Positions 22,103-33,507 of a DNA stretch of 64,000 bases are shown one piece after another; the first letter of the stretch is position 1; each line of letters begins with the position of its first letter. Below the pieces are notes generated by a model that saw nothing but the letters and a program-made list of their open reading frames with translations, was not told the DNA's origin and did not search any database. The position numbers were made by a program, and so were the translations under genes. Origin of the DNA: Agrocybe praecox (taxonomy: Eukaryota > Basidiomycota > Agaricomycetes > Agaricales > Agrocybaceae); the NCBI GenBank assembly GCA_964017145.1, contig OZ024841.1, positions 3,100,001-3,164,000 on the forward strand, written 5' to 3'.

Positions 22103-24694
22103 TCATGCAGCACGGAGACCATCATTCAACCCAGCCCCGACTCGATCAAGATAAGTAGTCATTGCCCGACCTGCCCGACGTCTGAGTTTGGGGAACATGA
22201 TTGACATTTTTGCAAAACATTTAGTTCTGCAAAGATCAACAAGTATAGGAAATCTGGCCGCCAGTGGAAGTATCTGAGGAAGATCATTCAGGAATTGCCT
22301 GTATTTGTACCACAACCGCTGGTCTGGTTCAAACAGTCCGAGTTTCCATTGTGTCGATTTCTGGACGGATTGCACCGGGAAGATTTCCCATGCAACAACA
22401 TTGATGAGCTTTGCATAAGGAATTAAACGGACAGATCGCCCTCGGTTGCGGCTGGAGTATTGACCAAGAAAAAGTTTATTTGGCATATTGTGTGATGATG
22501 TTCGCCTATGCCACTTCCAGGGACGGTTCTGTTGCTGTTTCCTGTCAATCCAATGTAATGTGAGGTGTGATTCAGCCTCATGATTTGTAAGGGAAGAATC
22601 AACCAGAAAGGTAAGATAATAGACCGCCGCTTTGGATATTATGAGTGATTTATCCTCATCACAGAGAGGGATCAAGAACTTTGTGGGATGTAAGTGAATG
22701 TGATAAAATGCGCTTCCTAGTCCTTTTGATGGAACAGCACGTGGACCTGGTATCCGAAGCTGACACGTAGCAAAGATGTAATGCATCTCCCAATCATTGC
22801 TGTATCGGTTACGAAGTTCAAAGAGAGCCAAGTTGTAATATGTTAGAGCATGACTGTGATAGGTGCCTTCTGCAAGACGCCCATCTGCTTCCTGAAGATA
22901 GCAACCCATGTAAAGATTTAGCTTCAGATACAAATCAATATGTGAAAGTTCTTACAAAATTGAAAATGAATCTAAACATGTGGTCAAGAAATATGTTTTC
23001 CACTTTCTCCCAAACCTGCTGTTGAAAAAGGCTTTTGCAGTAAAATTCCACAGAGAAATTGGTCACAGCAAAAAAAAACGCTGCATAACTGCGTTTGAAC
23101 AAATTGTATCCATAGAATGATGTGACAAAAGGCCTGAGCATATTTTCGTCTTCTGGATTAGACAGGCGTCGTGGGCGATTATGTCCCTCTAGCAGTACAA
23201 TGTAGTCAGCATGATAGCATGTTTTTCTGAGATGATGAAAGTTCTGACCTGTGAATATTTCAATTAATCGAACAAGATTCCCCACATGTGTCTCTACTGG
23301 TTTTTTTGCGAGATCTTTTGATCTGTGTGCATCAAACAGAAAGTCTCCAAAGGACTTGTGAAGCAGAACTACTTGTTGAACTTGATTCGCAGAAGTAAAC
23401 ACGCGTACAATGGCCGTGAGATCAGACAGCACAACCTCTGCTGTCCCGTCCTCGAGATTGAGATATACATCAATCACTGAGGGAGTGATATCACTATATA
23501 AGGCAAGGAAAGCCATTATATCCGCAGAGAGCGCTGGATTGTCTGTGTTATTCAATAAGTGAGTATAAAGAGCATCGAGTTCGGAGAAAGGCAGGTCTTT
23601 GAAAGGAGGGCGGAGGCCAAGCACAGCATCCAGACGCTGATGAGGCCGATGACGGGGAGAATTGAGATATCCAATTACTGTCTTTGCGTAGATGAATTGA
23701 CCTGAAGCCTTGTCCACAAGAGCTGAGAGATGCTCCTCAGTAGGCCAGTGATAAGGGATGGAAGCCTTGAATATGTGACCTTCGCGAAGCTCCGTAAAAC
23801 AGTCACATAGATAGTGCCTAATATCATCATTCGGACGGTACTCCGTCCCAAGAAATATTTTGAAAAGCGTCGAGTTTATCTTGGTCCCACTAAATGTGTT
23901 GGATATATTGCTTTCCGGTCGGCTCAGAACAAGAATACGAATTGGTATTGGAGACGTGGTGACGATGTGATATAAAACATCCAATATATCCCGCTGGCTT
24001 GGCAGGTCCAAGCACTCGTCTAGACCGTCCAGGACAATCAACCTAGGTGCGCTTTCAGGTGATTTGGCATAATTTTCCAGTAAAGGGTCGATGACAAGCG
24101 ACATGAACTGCATCTGCAGAGACCGGGTGAAAATAAGCGGATCGAAGTCAACGAACTCAGAGACAAGCCTGCGCATATGTGGGGTTAGGGCACAGATCTG
24201 ATACGAGATTGTTGGTACGAGGGATTTGGAGTTATTCCGAGTTGGATCGTTTGCGCTGAAGAAAAAACCTGCGAGCAGGGATCCATCCTTTGCGCAGCAC
24301 TCGCAAACGGTTCTCCCGATAGCGGATTTTCCAGCTCCCGCTGCTCCAGATACCCATGTGATGAATTTATCTCGAGTATGCTCGTCCGATCCTGCTATCC
24401 AATCCATAAGTGTTTGGATGATTGCGACCCTCGTTCCTGGGTGACATTTGGGCGGATCGACGATATGTCCAGAGTCGTGCAGGGCATTGGGTGCGGCAGC
24501 TTCAACCAAACAATTAAATCCACCTGAAAATAATATCGAATGTAAAGGATGTGTGCGCTATATGGTAAGGCGTACGTACTCTTTTCCCCGGTGTGAACCT
24601 GGGTCGGACTGTTGTTCATCGTCAATGATCCGCCAGTAATGATGACATTTGAAGACCCAAAGAAAGATGTAGAGGTTGGTGGTATGTCAGACAT
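22103..24694 (-). CDS. NACHT NTPase, NLR-like, copy 2
   Basis: Exons 24694-24580, 24523-23249, 23188-22956 and 22891-22103 give 803 aa with no frame break. The N-terminus is MSDIPPTSTSFFGSSNVIIT then GGSLTMNNS; PNALHDSGHIVDPPKCHPGTR follows. Walker A is GAAGAGKS, Walker B LIVLDGLDEC. The middle ends in FGDFLFDAHRSKDLAKK; the third exon carries FSVEFYCKSLFQQQ; the last has WEMHYIFATCQLR, RPWKWHRRTS and KCFAKMSIMFPKLRRRAGR. Intron 2 is 60 nt without a stop, so its retention would add 20 residues rather than truncate. The promoter of this copy, unlike those of copies 3 and 4, is interrupted by an 825-bp inverted-repeat element about 140 bp upstream of the start. The role is as for copy 1: a probable sensor/switch; C-terminal ligand domain unknown. 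Confidence 0.88.
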
Positions 24695-24839
24695 GTTTGA
24701 GAAACAACTTGCGGCGGAGGATAAAGAACAGGGTCAAGTAGCAATTTAAAGGCAACCGTTGTCCTCACACTGACAGCCTCCCGGCGGATCGCATTCAGGC
24801 ACACATACGCAATTTCCACGGTTGAATCTGTCCAAAGCG

Positions 24840-25664
24840 CAAACACCCCGGGAAGTTGATGTTTTCAGGTCACCTTAAAACCCCGGAGAAAAACCCAGTT
24901 TTAGTATGAACTAAAAAGCCCACGGAAAACATGTACAAAATTCAGGAGTTTTTTATGACCTAAAAGATAACCAAAAATAGGAATTTTGATGGTAGTTTGC
25001 TATCCCATGAAAGCATGGCTGATGTTCTTATTTCCGGTAAGGACAAAAACCAAGATGAATATCGACGTTTCGGGCTTCCTGAAAGAAAGACAATTTTTTT
25101 AATATCAATGTGGTACAAAACTTAGGACTAAAACGTAGTCTTTTTTGAAGTTTTCTCACAGCCCGAATTCTTGACTATTGTGTTTATTTTCGGCACAAAT
25201 AAAGGTGTGACCGAATCTTTGAGTTTTTGATTGTCTGAAAACAATTAACTCAATTGGTTTTTTTGTTTTCAGATGCACTGATATCTCTATTTTCAGCAGA
25301 AACTACAGACGAGCCAAAAACACAGTGGATAACTAATATATTTGACCGTCTGAAGCTATTGTTGAGAACTTAAGTTTCATTCCAGTTTTCCGAATGAATG
25401 AAACCTCTGTTCTCATTCTACCTAAAAATTAATCCAAAACTTCTATATTTGGTTGAGATTTCGGTCTGACCTAACATCATATTTTGGGCCATGTTTATGG
25501 TGTGACACAAATTTTGAACGAATACATAGTTTTTATTTATCATATCTAGTGTCCCAAAATTTGTATTATATTTCATGATTTATAATAGCCCAATTTTTTT
25601 ACGAGAAAACCTTGTTTTTCTCGCGGGTTTTGAGGTGACCTGAAAACATCGACTTCCCGGGGTG
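24840..25664. mobile_element. Non-autonomous terminal-inverted-repeat element (825 bp)
   Basis: The ends are inverted copies: left from 24844 (caccccgggaagttgatgtt...), right ending at 25664 (...aacatcgacttcccggggtg). They match over about 55 bp with few differences, including ttttcaggtcacct. The interior is AT-rich with no transposase ORF. AAAGCG flanks both sides (24834-24839 and 25665-25670). The equivalent promoter positions of NACHT 3 (about 33640) and NACHT 4 (about 56565, gaacgcgtgttatt) lack the element and read straight through, giving the empty site. Superfamily not assigned. Confidence 0.85.
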
Positions 25665-25670
25665 AAAGCG

Positions 25671-26837
25671 TGTTAAAAATTAAAATTACTCGTTCTAATT
25701 TAGTTTATGGGAGTACCCACGCAAAAATAGCGCCTTTGGTTGAACCCGGTGTCCCTATTGATAAATATAGAGACTCTTGTATGTACGTGATTCTACAATT
25801 GTTCAAGGATCGGGCCTGGTATTTGATGACTGGTAAGAGCAGCAGGTCCTAGGCTCTTAGAAGGAGCAAGAAAGCTGGGCGGAGGCATAGAAAGAACAAG
25901 CATATAGAAGTCCCGCAAACGAATGGGGGAAATGAGCGTTGGAACATGATTTCGTTGCATGATGATGAATATGGGGGAAAAAAAAGGCAAGGCGAGAGTT
26001 ATCAAACGAGGGTGGGGATAAGTATGTGAGGGTAGAGGAGGGAGCGCGTGAGTTAATTCGGGGACGTGAAACACAATGATTGATGAATTTTGCATGGTAC
26101 GCAGGCGACCCGAGAGGAAAATTCGAGATGGCGGACGAAAGACTAAGTATGGGGAATATAAGAGTCGAGATATGCACCTGAGCAATATGACCACGAGCAC
26201 GACGGAGTTCTTTTCGCTGTACGTCAATATACAATGGTTCGATGTCCAACTGAACGCGAGATAGGGCGTGCGCGTGAGGTCGCAGAGGGAGCGAGAAAGC
26301 TGTGTTCAAGCGAAAGACGAAAGATAGAAAGATAATAAGAAAATTTAAAAAAGAGACGAGAAGACAACACACAGTGTGCACACCCCGACCGCAGCGAGAA
26401 ATGACGCCAATGAACGACAAACATTCAAGGCGCCATTGGCCAGAGAATAGAGCATTACAAAAGCAAAGAAAAATGAGAAAATGACACGCACAGGGTCGCA
26501 TCGGAATGACAATCAGCAGACGATGAAAAGTGCCGGTGAACCAGATATTACCCGAACGATCCGACGGAAGGACGCAGGTTTTGATCCGAACCCTAACCCG
26601 ACATAGTCTACGTTTGCCGTTCGTAACAAGTTTGTCTTTCGTTCTTTTCCTCGACTCCTTTCCTCTATCTGAATTCTTACGCGTCAAGTTGCTGAATGAG
26701 CGGGTCATTACAGAAAGTTTATGAAAGGATTGAGTGCACATTAAACGAAACGAAACAATGCATAACGCAGTCAAACGACGACGATAGAGGATATTGATGG
26801 GACGGAGTAATATGGTAATGGGAGTGAGACGGTGATG
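25671..26837. repeat. Duplicated spacer between NACHT 2 and kinase pseudogene A
   Basis: No gene. The left part (cgttctaatttagt...) is the NACHT-side spacer shared with 33655 and 56580. The right part includes the gatccgaaccctaaccc motif at 26583-26600 and 'ttacgcgtcaagttgctgaatgagcgggtcatt', shared with 36950 and 58585. The 331-aa minus-strand ORF here (25857-26852) has homologous DNA in the other spacers but in broken frames, so I do not call it a gene. Confidence 0.55.
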
Positions 26838-29645
26838 GTGCAGGGAGGACACACGTACAACGCCATGTCAATACCCCCGACACAGAGCCCACCGGCGCCT
26901 CCAAGCTCATCCTTAGACGCCAACAGCAACGCGCCACCGTTGCTCTTTCTCCGAACCAGCGGGATCACCAACAGAGCCAACCAGCGGCCGCTCAAACCAG
27001 TGGGGCGGGAACCCGAACGCAGCATCACTTGCCCAGGTTCCCATACCGGACGTGTACGCGCCCCCAGCTGCCCTAGCTTAGACGACTGCTCATCCACGCC
27101 GTACGATCCCCAAGTTTGGGAAATCGATGTTTTGAAGGTGTGTTTCTTTACTCCTATCTTTTCTTTTCCTCGTGGATAGCCCAAGGCTCATGCATTTGCA
27201 TCATGGGCCATCCTCTTTCGTTCAACGTTATCATTCCCACCTTGTATTTCGAATAAATACAATATTTTGACTCGCTTTGTCCTTCCCATTTTATATGGAC
27301 CTCCATTTGCCCGTTTTTTTGACGCCTGCATTTGTGAGAGCGGCGCCGCGGCCTTCGTTGGCTGGGTGCCATGAAAACAGTCTTTTATTTTTATTTATTT
27401 TTTTACACGCTGTTGCTATTGTGGGTTACAAATTTATTTTACTGACTAATATTTGTTCTCCTTTTGCAGACGCACAAACACCCAAATATTGTCCGATTAT
27501 ACGACGTTACATCTGTATAGTTCTCGAATACGCCTCTGGAGGCGAATTATTCGACCACATCTTCGCGCACCGATACCTGTGCGAAAAAGATGCAGCCAAA
27601 GTCTTTTCCCAACTCATCTCGTGGTGTCTGGTGCATCCACCAAAAAGACAAACCTATATCGCAGAGCGCAGCGCCATCGTGGGGGCGAGGAGCGAGAGGT
27701 CGTCGTCGTCCAATGCCGTTCCGCCGATTGTTACCACCGCCATCGCTGGTCAGACCAGCACCACCGCATCCACGCGCACTCGCAGCCGTTCGACTCAACC
27801 AGAATACCTATACAAGAGCTCGCCTTCGTCACCCGTTCCTATCGACCCCTCTGTATCGCTCCTCCCTTCTCCACCCTCTGTCGTTTCCAAGCTGGCTACA
27901 CCACAGAATATGGAGCGTTCATACCATCCAGGATGGTTACGATTTTGAGCCGAAGGAAGGAGGCAGCCGAACCGAGTGGTGTTTTGCCCGTGGGGTCTAC
28001 TAGTCCCAGGAAGGAGAAAGGAGGAACACAAACAGAGTTCCATGGACGAGAAGGCCGTGCCTGGCTTCCCTCCTGCAGTAGCAGTAACAGTACCAGCCCC
28101 ACCGACAGCTTATCGTGCTCCTGGATCCCAGCTACGACGGCTCTAGCTGTTCCTGCCACGCGGTATCTGCAGTTTCCGCTGGAACAGACTCGGATATTTC
28201 CTCCGTTGGACAAGAAGGACAAAAGATCTTTGGTTGCAAGGATAGTGGGGCTAACGCGAAGGAGGGTACTGGAAGTCTGAGCATCAGAGCTACGCCAAGC
28301 CCAGCATCTTGTTCATTGGAGGCTGATTCGTCGACGGATACAACGGATGAAAGAGAGGAGAAGGAGAGGGAAAAGGGTAACGGTGGGAGGAGGAACATGC
28401 TCACCGTTATAGTTGAGCCTCTCATCAGGTCTGTTAGGAGTCGATCGCAGAACCAGAAGACACCGATTGGCTCTGTATTCCAAGGGTAGTACTATCGCCG
28501 TCCCAGCTACAGCCAAGAACGCCAACGCGATTTTACATCCCCCACAAATGCTCACACGTGCGCCATTCTCACCAGGTAGAGCGCTTTCGACCTCTATGAA
28601 CTCCAACGCATATCAAACTGTGCTGCACTGTCAACCAGCCTGGCGAGAAGGATGGCAAGGTCCGCAAGGAGCAGCAGCAGAGCCTCGTCGCACCTCCTGT
28701 GCAGGTAGTAGTTACCACCCCAACCTCGAGCGTTTCGCGCTCTGTATCCGTATTGCGAATAGGTATAGGAGAGGATACTCTGCTTCGAGCAGCACCGTCA
28801 ACCAGCCTGGCGAGAAGGATGGAAAGGAACAGTAGAGCGTCGTTGCTCCTCCTGTTCAGGTGGTGGTGGTTACCACTCCAACTTCGAGCGTTTCGCACCC
28901 TGCACCTCCAACACTTGTTCGCAGCGAGACGGCTGCTGCTGCTGTATCCACTATGGCTACTACTCCCGTTACATCTTCCGGTTCAGGAACAGCGTTACTG
29001 TGGGCAGCAGGGACCGCGAACGTCCACGACAGACATCGACGTTGTCGAACAGTCTCGGTGCTTTCTATGGGTTCAATTCGTCTTCGTCGTCGCAAGCACA
29101 GCAGCAGAAACAGAATGCTGTCCCACCTCATCCTTATGGTGAGCTGCGTGTCCGTCACGGTGCGGTGGATCAAACGACAATTACTACGAGGCCACCACCG
29201 GAGGTTATGTACCCCTGGACAGGAGTCGTTCCCTTTCACCACTGCCTCTGGCCTCTGGTTCTGGCGCGGTTGGACCAACATATGAAGATCCATCGCAGGA
29301 CACTGGAGATGAAGTACGGCGCAGCGTCGAGCTGACGAGGTTGGATAGGCCGAAGAATACGTATAGCTTGGATATGGAAGGTTGAAGGGACATTTGAGGA
29401 GTTACGATGAGGCAGTACGTCTTTTCTTTCTTTTCTTTCTTTTCTTTCTTTTCTTCGATTTTTTTTTCTTTTGTCTTCTTCGTTCTTATCGATCCGCACT
29501 TTTCTGCTGGTGTCGAGACCGAATTCGCACATCAACACCTGGCGTCTTCTCAATTTCTTTTTCTCGTGTTCCCTTTTTTTCCGGGCCATCGACCATACAA
29601 ACTAATTTTTTCCCTTTTACAGGCGTGTGGACCTTTCGGCTGCTA
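26838..29645 (+). pseudogene. KIN4 kinase pseudogene A
   Basis: A degenerate DNA copy of the kinase gene at 9360-14113, introns included, so it is not a retrocopy. It starts inside exon 1 (HTYNAMS.PPTQSPP). A deletion joins 'cccaagtttggg' to 'aaatcgatgttttgaag', removing the glycine loop and the catalytic lysine. Intron 1 is at about 27140-27470. Exon 2 resumes at YASGGELFDHIFAHRYL, with a frameshift before it. Then everything from HRDLK to the linker is deleted: tggtgcatccacc runs into the ARSERSSSSNAVPP linker. Many frameshifts follow. The KA1 start remains (RVRHGAVDQTTITTRPPPEVM) but the next part is lost. The last exon is recognisable at 29622-29645. Cannot encode a kinase. Confidence 0.88.
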
Positions 29646-30902
29646 GAAATCCTTACCAATAACCCAGCTTCGCCAATAATTGGCCATCTCTTACCCAGGA
29701 CTCTAAATTCCCATCACCCTCCACCATCATATCTTTATCGTCGTCGTCACCCATCCAGCGCCTATGCCTATGCCCGAACCATGCCCACATAAACTCTCAC
29801 GCACACTCAGACTCATGTTCACATTCGCAAACTCCTGCAGCGTCAAACACGCATACACACACACCCTCAACAATCGCTTTACCTACCCCACTTTTATAAC
29901 AAACACATAGACTTGCCTGCGCTGCCACGTCACATTCCGTTTTGTAACTTCGGACTGACGGATTCTTTGGGTATTCGACGATGTTGCCTCGGGGATTCGA
30001 TCGATATACGAAGGAATAGGTATCGGCGAAGAAGATCTAGCACATCCTGGTCGGAACAAGTGGAGGATGAGGGTGGAGGGATGAATATAAAATCGCCGGA
30101 GATGGGACACATAGGTGATCTGGGGCGGTGGATAGGATGGTCAGTGATTGCGGCTGTGGTTGGGAAGCAGGGGAAGATGGGCGAAATTCCTTTTTTCTTC
30201 CTTTTTTTTTCTTTTTCAAATTGTTTTCTGCGACGCGCTTGATCTCGGCACTTTTCGATATCTGGGGCTGGATTTCTGTTTTCCAATGCCTGTATTGTTC
30301 TTTTTTATGTTTCATTCCTCTTTTTCTTTCTTCGTCTTTTCATTCCTCCGATAACTTTCTTGTGGACCGCGATGTCCACTTTTCGCTTTTTTTTTCTTCC
30401 TTTTTTTCCAACAAAAATTATTCGTGTCTGTACTGTATGCTAATTCGGACTTTTCCCTTTTGCTTTCTTTCTTTCTCCTCTCTCGTACGTTTGATTTCTT
30501 TCTTCTCATGATATCTGCCACATATCCGGGCGGAGAGCTTTCATGTTCTGTTTTCTTCTCATAGTACTCCCTACTTTCCGGCATTGGCCTAGGTCAACCA
30601 AACGCCCATTCTCCATCATCATAGACATCATTCCGACACAATTCTTTCTGCGTACAATATACTCACTACTTTTTTTCTTCCTACTCTTTCTTTTTCATAC
30701 CCTAATAATCATCTGGTTCGATATCTTTTCCTCATGTCTTTTTCCTCGTCTCAAATTTCGTGCCACTTCCAAGTTCCAACATCCTTTCCCATGTCATTCA
30801 CCACCTCTGCATCTCCGTCGTCGCCCCTAACTCATTATACTGAGTATCAGTAAATATTTGGTGAAAGACGAACAAATATGATTACAATTACCTTCAATTA
30901 TC
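29646..30902. repeat. Copy of the KIN4 3' flank, between pseudogene A and NACHT 3
   Basis: The + strand here matches the minus strand of 9359-8150. Shared landmarks include aataattggccatctcttaccc, the CACAC-rich stretch near 29800-29870, 'gattcgatcgatatacgaagg', 'gatatctggggctggatttctg' and 'catatccgggcgga'. It ends near 30840 where NACHT 3 flank begins (actgagtatcagta). No ORF of note. Confidence 0.65.
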
Positions 30903-33507
30903 TCATGCGGCACAGAGATCACCATCCAACCCAGCCCCAACTCGATCAAGGTAAGTATTCATTGCTCGACGTGCACGACGGCTGAGTTGGGGGAACATCA
31001 TTGACATTTTTGCAAAACATTTAGTTCTGCAAAGATCAACAAGTACAGGAAAATTGGCTGCCAGTGGAAGTATCTGAGGAAGACTTTGCAGGAATTCCTT
31101 GTATTTTAACCACAACTGTTGGTCTGGTTTAAACAGTCCAAGTTTCCATTTTTTTGATTCCTGGAGGGATTGCACTGAGAAGATTTCCCATGCATGCACA
31201 TTGATGAGCTTTGCATATGGAATTAAATGGACAAATTTTTGGTTGCGGTGGGAGGAGTATCCACCAACAAGAACAAGTTTGTATGGCAGGTCATGCGGTG
31301 ATGTTCGCATATGCCACTTCCAAGGACGTGTTTGTTGGTTTTTCCTGTCAATCCAATGTAATTTTAGGTGTGGTTCAGCCCCTTTGTTTGTAAGTGAACC
31401 ATCAACCAGAAAGGTAAGACAATGAACCACTGCTTTGGATATTATGAGTGATTTTTCCTCATCACTGAGAGGGACCAAGAATGTGTCACAGAAGTGAATG
31501 CAACAAAAGGTCCCTCCTAGACCTTCTACTGGATGAGGGCCCAGAGAAAGGCCTGGTACCCTGAGCTGCTGTGTAGCAAAAATGTAATGCATCTCCCAAT
31601 CATTGGTGTATCGGTTATGAAGTTCAAAGAGGGCCATATTGAAAAATGCTAGAGCGTGATTGTGGTAGATGCCTGCTGCAAGATGCCCATCTGCCTCCTA
31701 AAGAAAGAAAAAACCATGTAAAGATTTAGACAAATCAATATGTAGAAGTTCTTACAAGATCCACCATGATTATAAACAGGTATTGAAGGAAAAAATCTTC
31801 TACTTTTTCCCAATGCCGCTGTTGAAAAAGGCTTTTGCAGTAAAATTCCATTGGGAAATTGCTCACAGCATTGAAAAATGCTGCATAGGTAGGTTCACAC
31901 CAATCAGACCTAGACATTTCATAAGAGAAAGGATATAGTATAGTGTTGATCTCTGGGTCAAATGTGCATCGTGTGCCGTGATATCCCTCTAGTAGTACAT
32001 TATAGTCAGAATGAGAGTGTCCCTTCAAAATGATCAAAGTCCTAACCTGAGAATATCTCAATTAATTGAACAAGATGCCTCGCGTGTGTCTCTGCTCGGT
32101 TTTTTGCGAGGTCTTTTGACCTGTGTGCATCAAATATAAAGTCTCCAAAGGACTTGTGAAGTAGATATGCTTCATGTATGTGGAGTTCTGGATAAGTAAC
32201 CACCCGTACAATGGCCGTGAGATCGGACAACACAACTTCTGCTGTTCCAGCCTCGAGATTGAGATAAAGTACATCAATGACTGGCACATTGATGCTATCG
32301 TATAGGGCAAGGAATGCCATTATATCCGCAGAGAGCGATGGATCTTCCGTTCTATTCAATAAGTGCATATAAAGAGCATCGAGCTCAGAGAAAGGCAGGT
32401 CCTTGAAAGAAGGCCGGAGGCCAAGCACAGCATCCAGACGCTGATGAGGCCGATGACGGGGCGAGTTCAAGTATTCAATCACTGTTGTTGCGTAGATGAA
32501 TTGACCCGAAGCCTTGTACACAAGCTTGGTGATCTGGTCTTCAGTAGGCCAGTGAGGAGGTATGGAAGCCTTGAATATGTGTTTTTCACGAAGTTCGGTA
32601 AATTTATCGCAGAGATAGTGCTCAATGTCATCATCGGTTTCGTATTCATCCCCAAGAAAAATCTTAAACAGCGTCGAATTCATCTTCGCCCCACTGAAGG
32701 TGCTGGATATGTTGCCTTCCGAACGACTCAAGACAAGAACGTGAATTGGTATTGGAGAAGTGGTGACAACGTAATAGAACACATCCAATATATATCGTTG
32801 GCTTAGGAGGTCCACGCACTCGTCCAGACCATCCACAACAATCAGCTTGGGTGCGCTTTGAGGTGAATTGGAATAGCTTGCCAGTAACGGGTCCATAACA
32901 AGGGACGTAAACTGTGTCTGCAAAGACCGCGTGAAGATAAGTGGATCGCACTCGACGAAGTCAGCGACGAGCTTGCGGATATGGGGGTTTCTAACGCAAA
33001 TCTGATATGAAATTGTCGGTACGAGTGATTTCGGATTATTGCGTGTAGGATCGTTCGCGCCAAAGAAGAAACTGGCGAGCAGTGTTCCCTCCTTGGCGCA
33101 GCGTTCACATACAGTTCTCCCAATCGCAGATTTCCCAACTCCTGCGGCTCCGGTTACCCATGTGATGAGTTTATCGCGATTTTGTTGGTCCAATCCTGCA
33201 ACCCAGTCCACAAGTGTTTGAATGATTGCGACCCTCGTCCCCGGATGACATTTCGGAGGATCGACGATGTGTCCCGAGTCGTGCAGGGCATTGGATGCGA
33301 CAGCTGCAACTAAACGATCAAATCCACCTGAAGAATCATATTTCATGTGGTAAATACAAGTGTTTGGAAGGTAAAATTTAGAATGTACGCACCCCTTTCC
33401 CCGGTATGAGCATTTGCTAAATTGTTATTCATTGTCAACGATCCTCCATTGATGATGACGTTCGAGGATGAAAAGAAAGATGCAGAGGTTGGTGGTATAT
33501 CAGACAT
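30903..33507 (-). CDS. NACHT NTPase, NLR-like, copy 3
   Basis: Exons 33507-33393, 33327-32047, 31988-31756 and 31697-30903 encode 807 aa. The N-terminus is MSDIPPTSASFFSSSNVIIN then GGSLTMNNN. Walker A reads GAAGVGKS (Val in place of the usual Ala) and Walker B LIVVDGLDEC. The second intron is 58 nt and carries an in-frame stop at its first codon, so unlike copies 2 and 4 this copy needs splicing here; the splice restores ...IEIFS-EGYHGTRC. The third exon has NFPMEFYCKSLFQQR; the last has WEMHYIFATQQLR, RPWKWHMRTS and KCFAKMSMMFPQLSRRARR. The 3' end lies 1.26 kb from the end of kinase pseudogene A, tail to tail, as NACHT 1 does with the intact kinase. No lesion found. Confidence 0.88.

Noticed and set aside
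26225..26260. ggttcgatgtcc as a tRNA or SINE B box
   Set aside because: No A box or foldable acceptor stem at the right distance.
25857..26852. 331-aa minus-strand ORF
   Set aside because: Lies in the duplicated spacer; related fragments in other spacers are in broken frames, and there is no recognisable domain.
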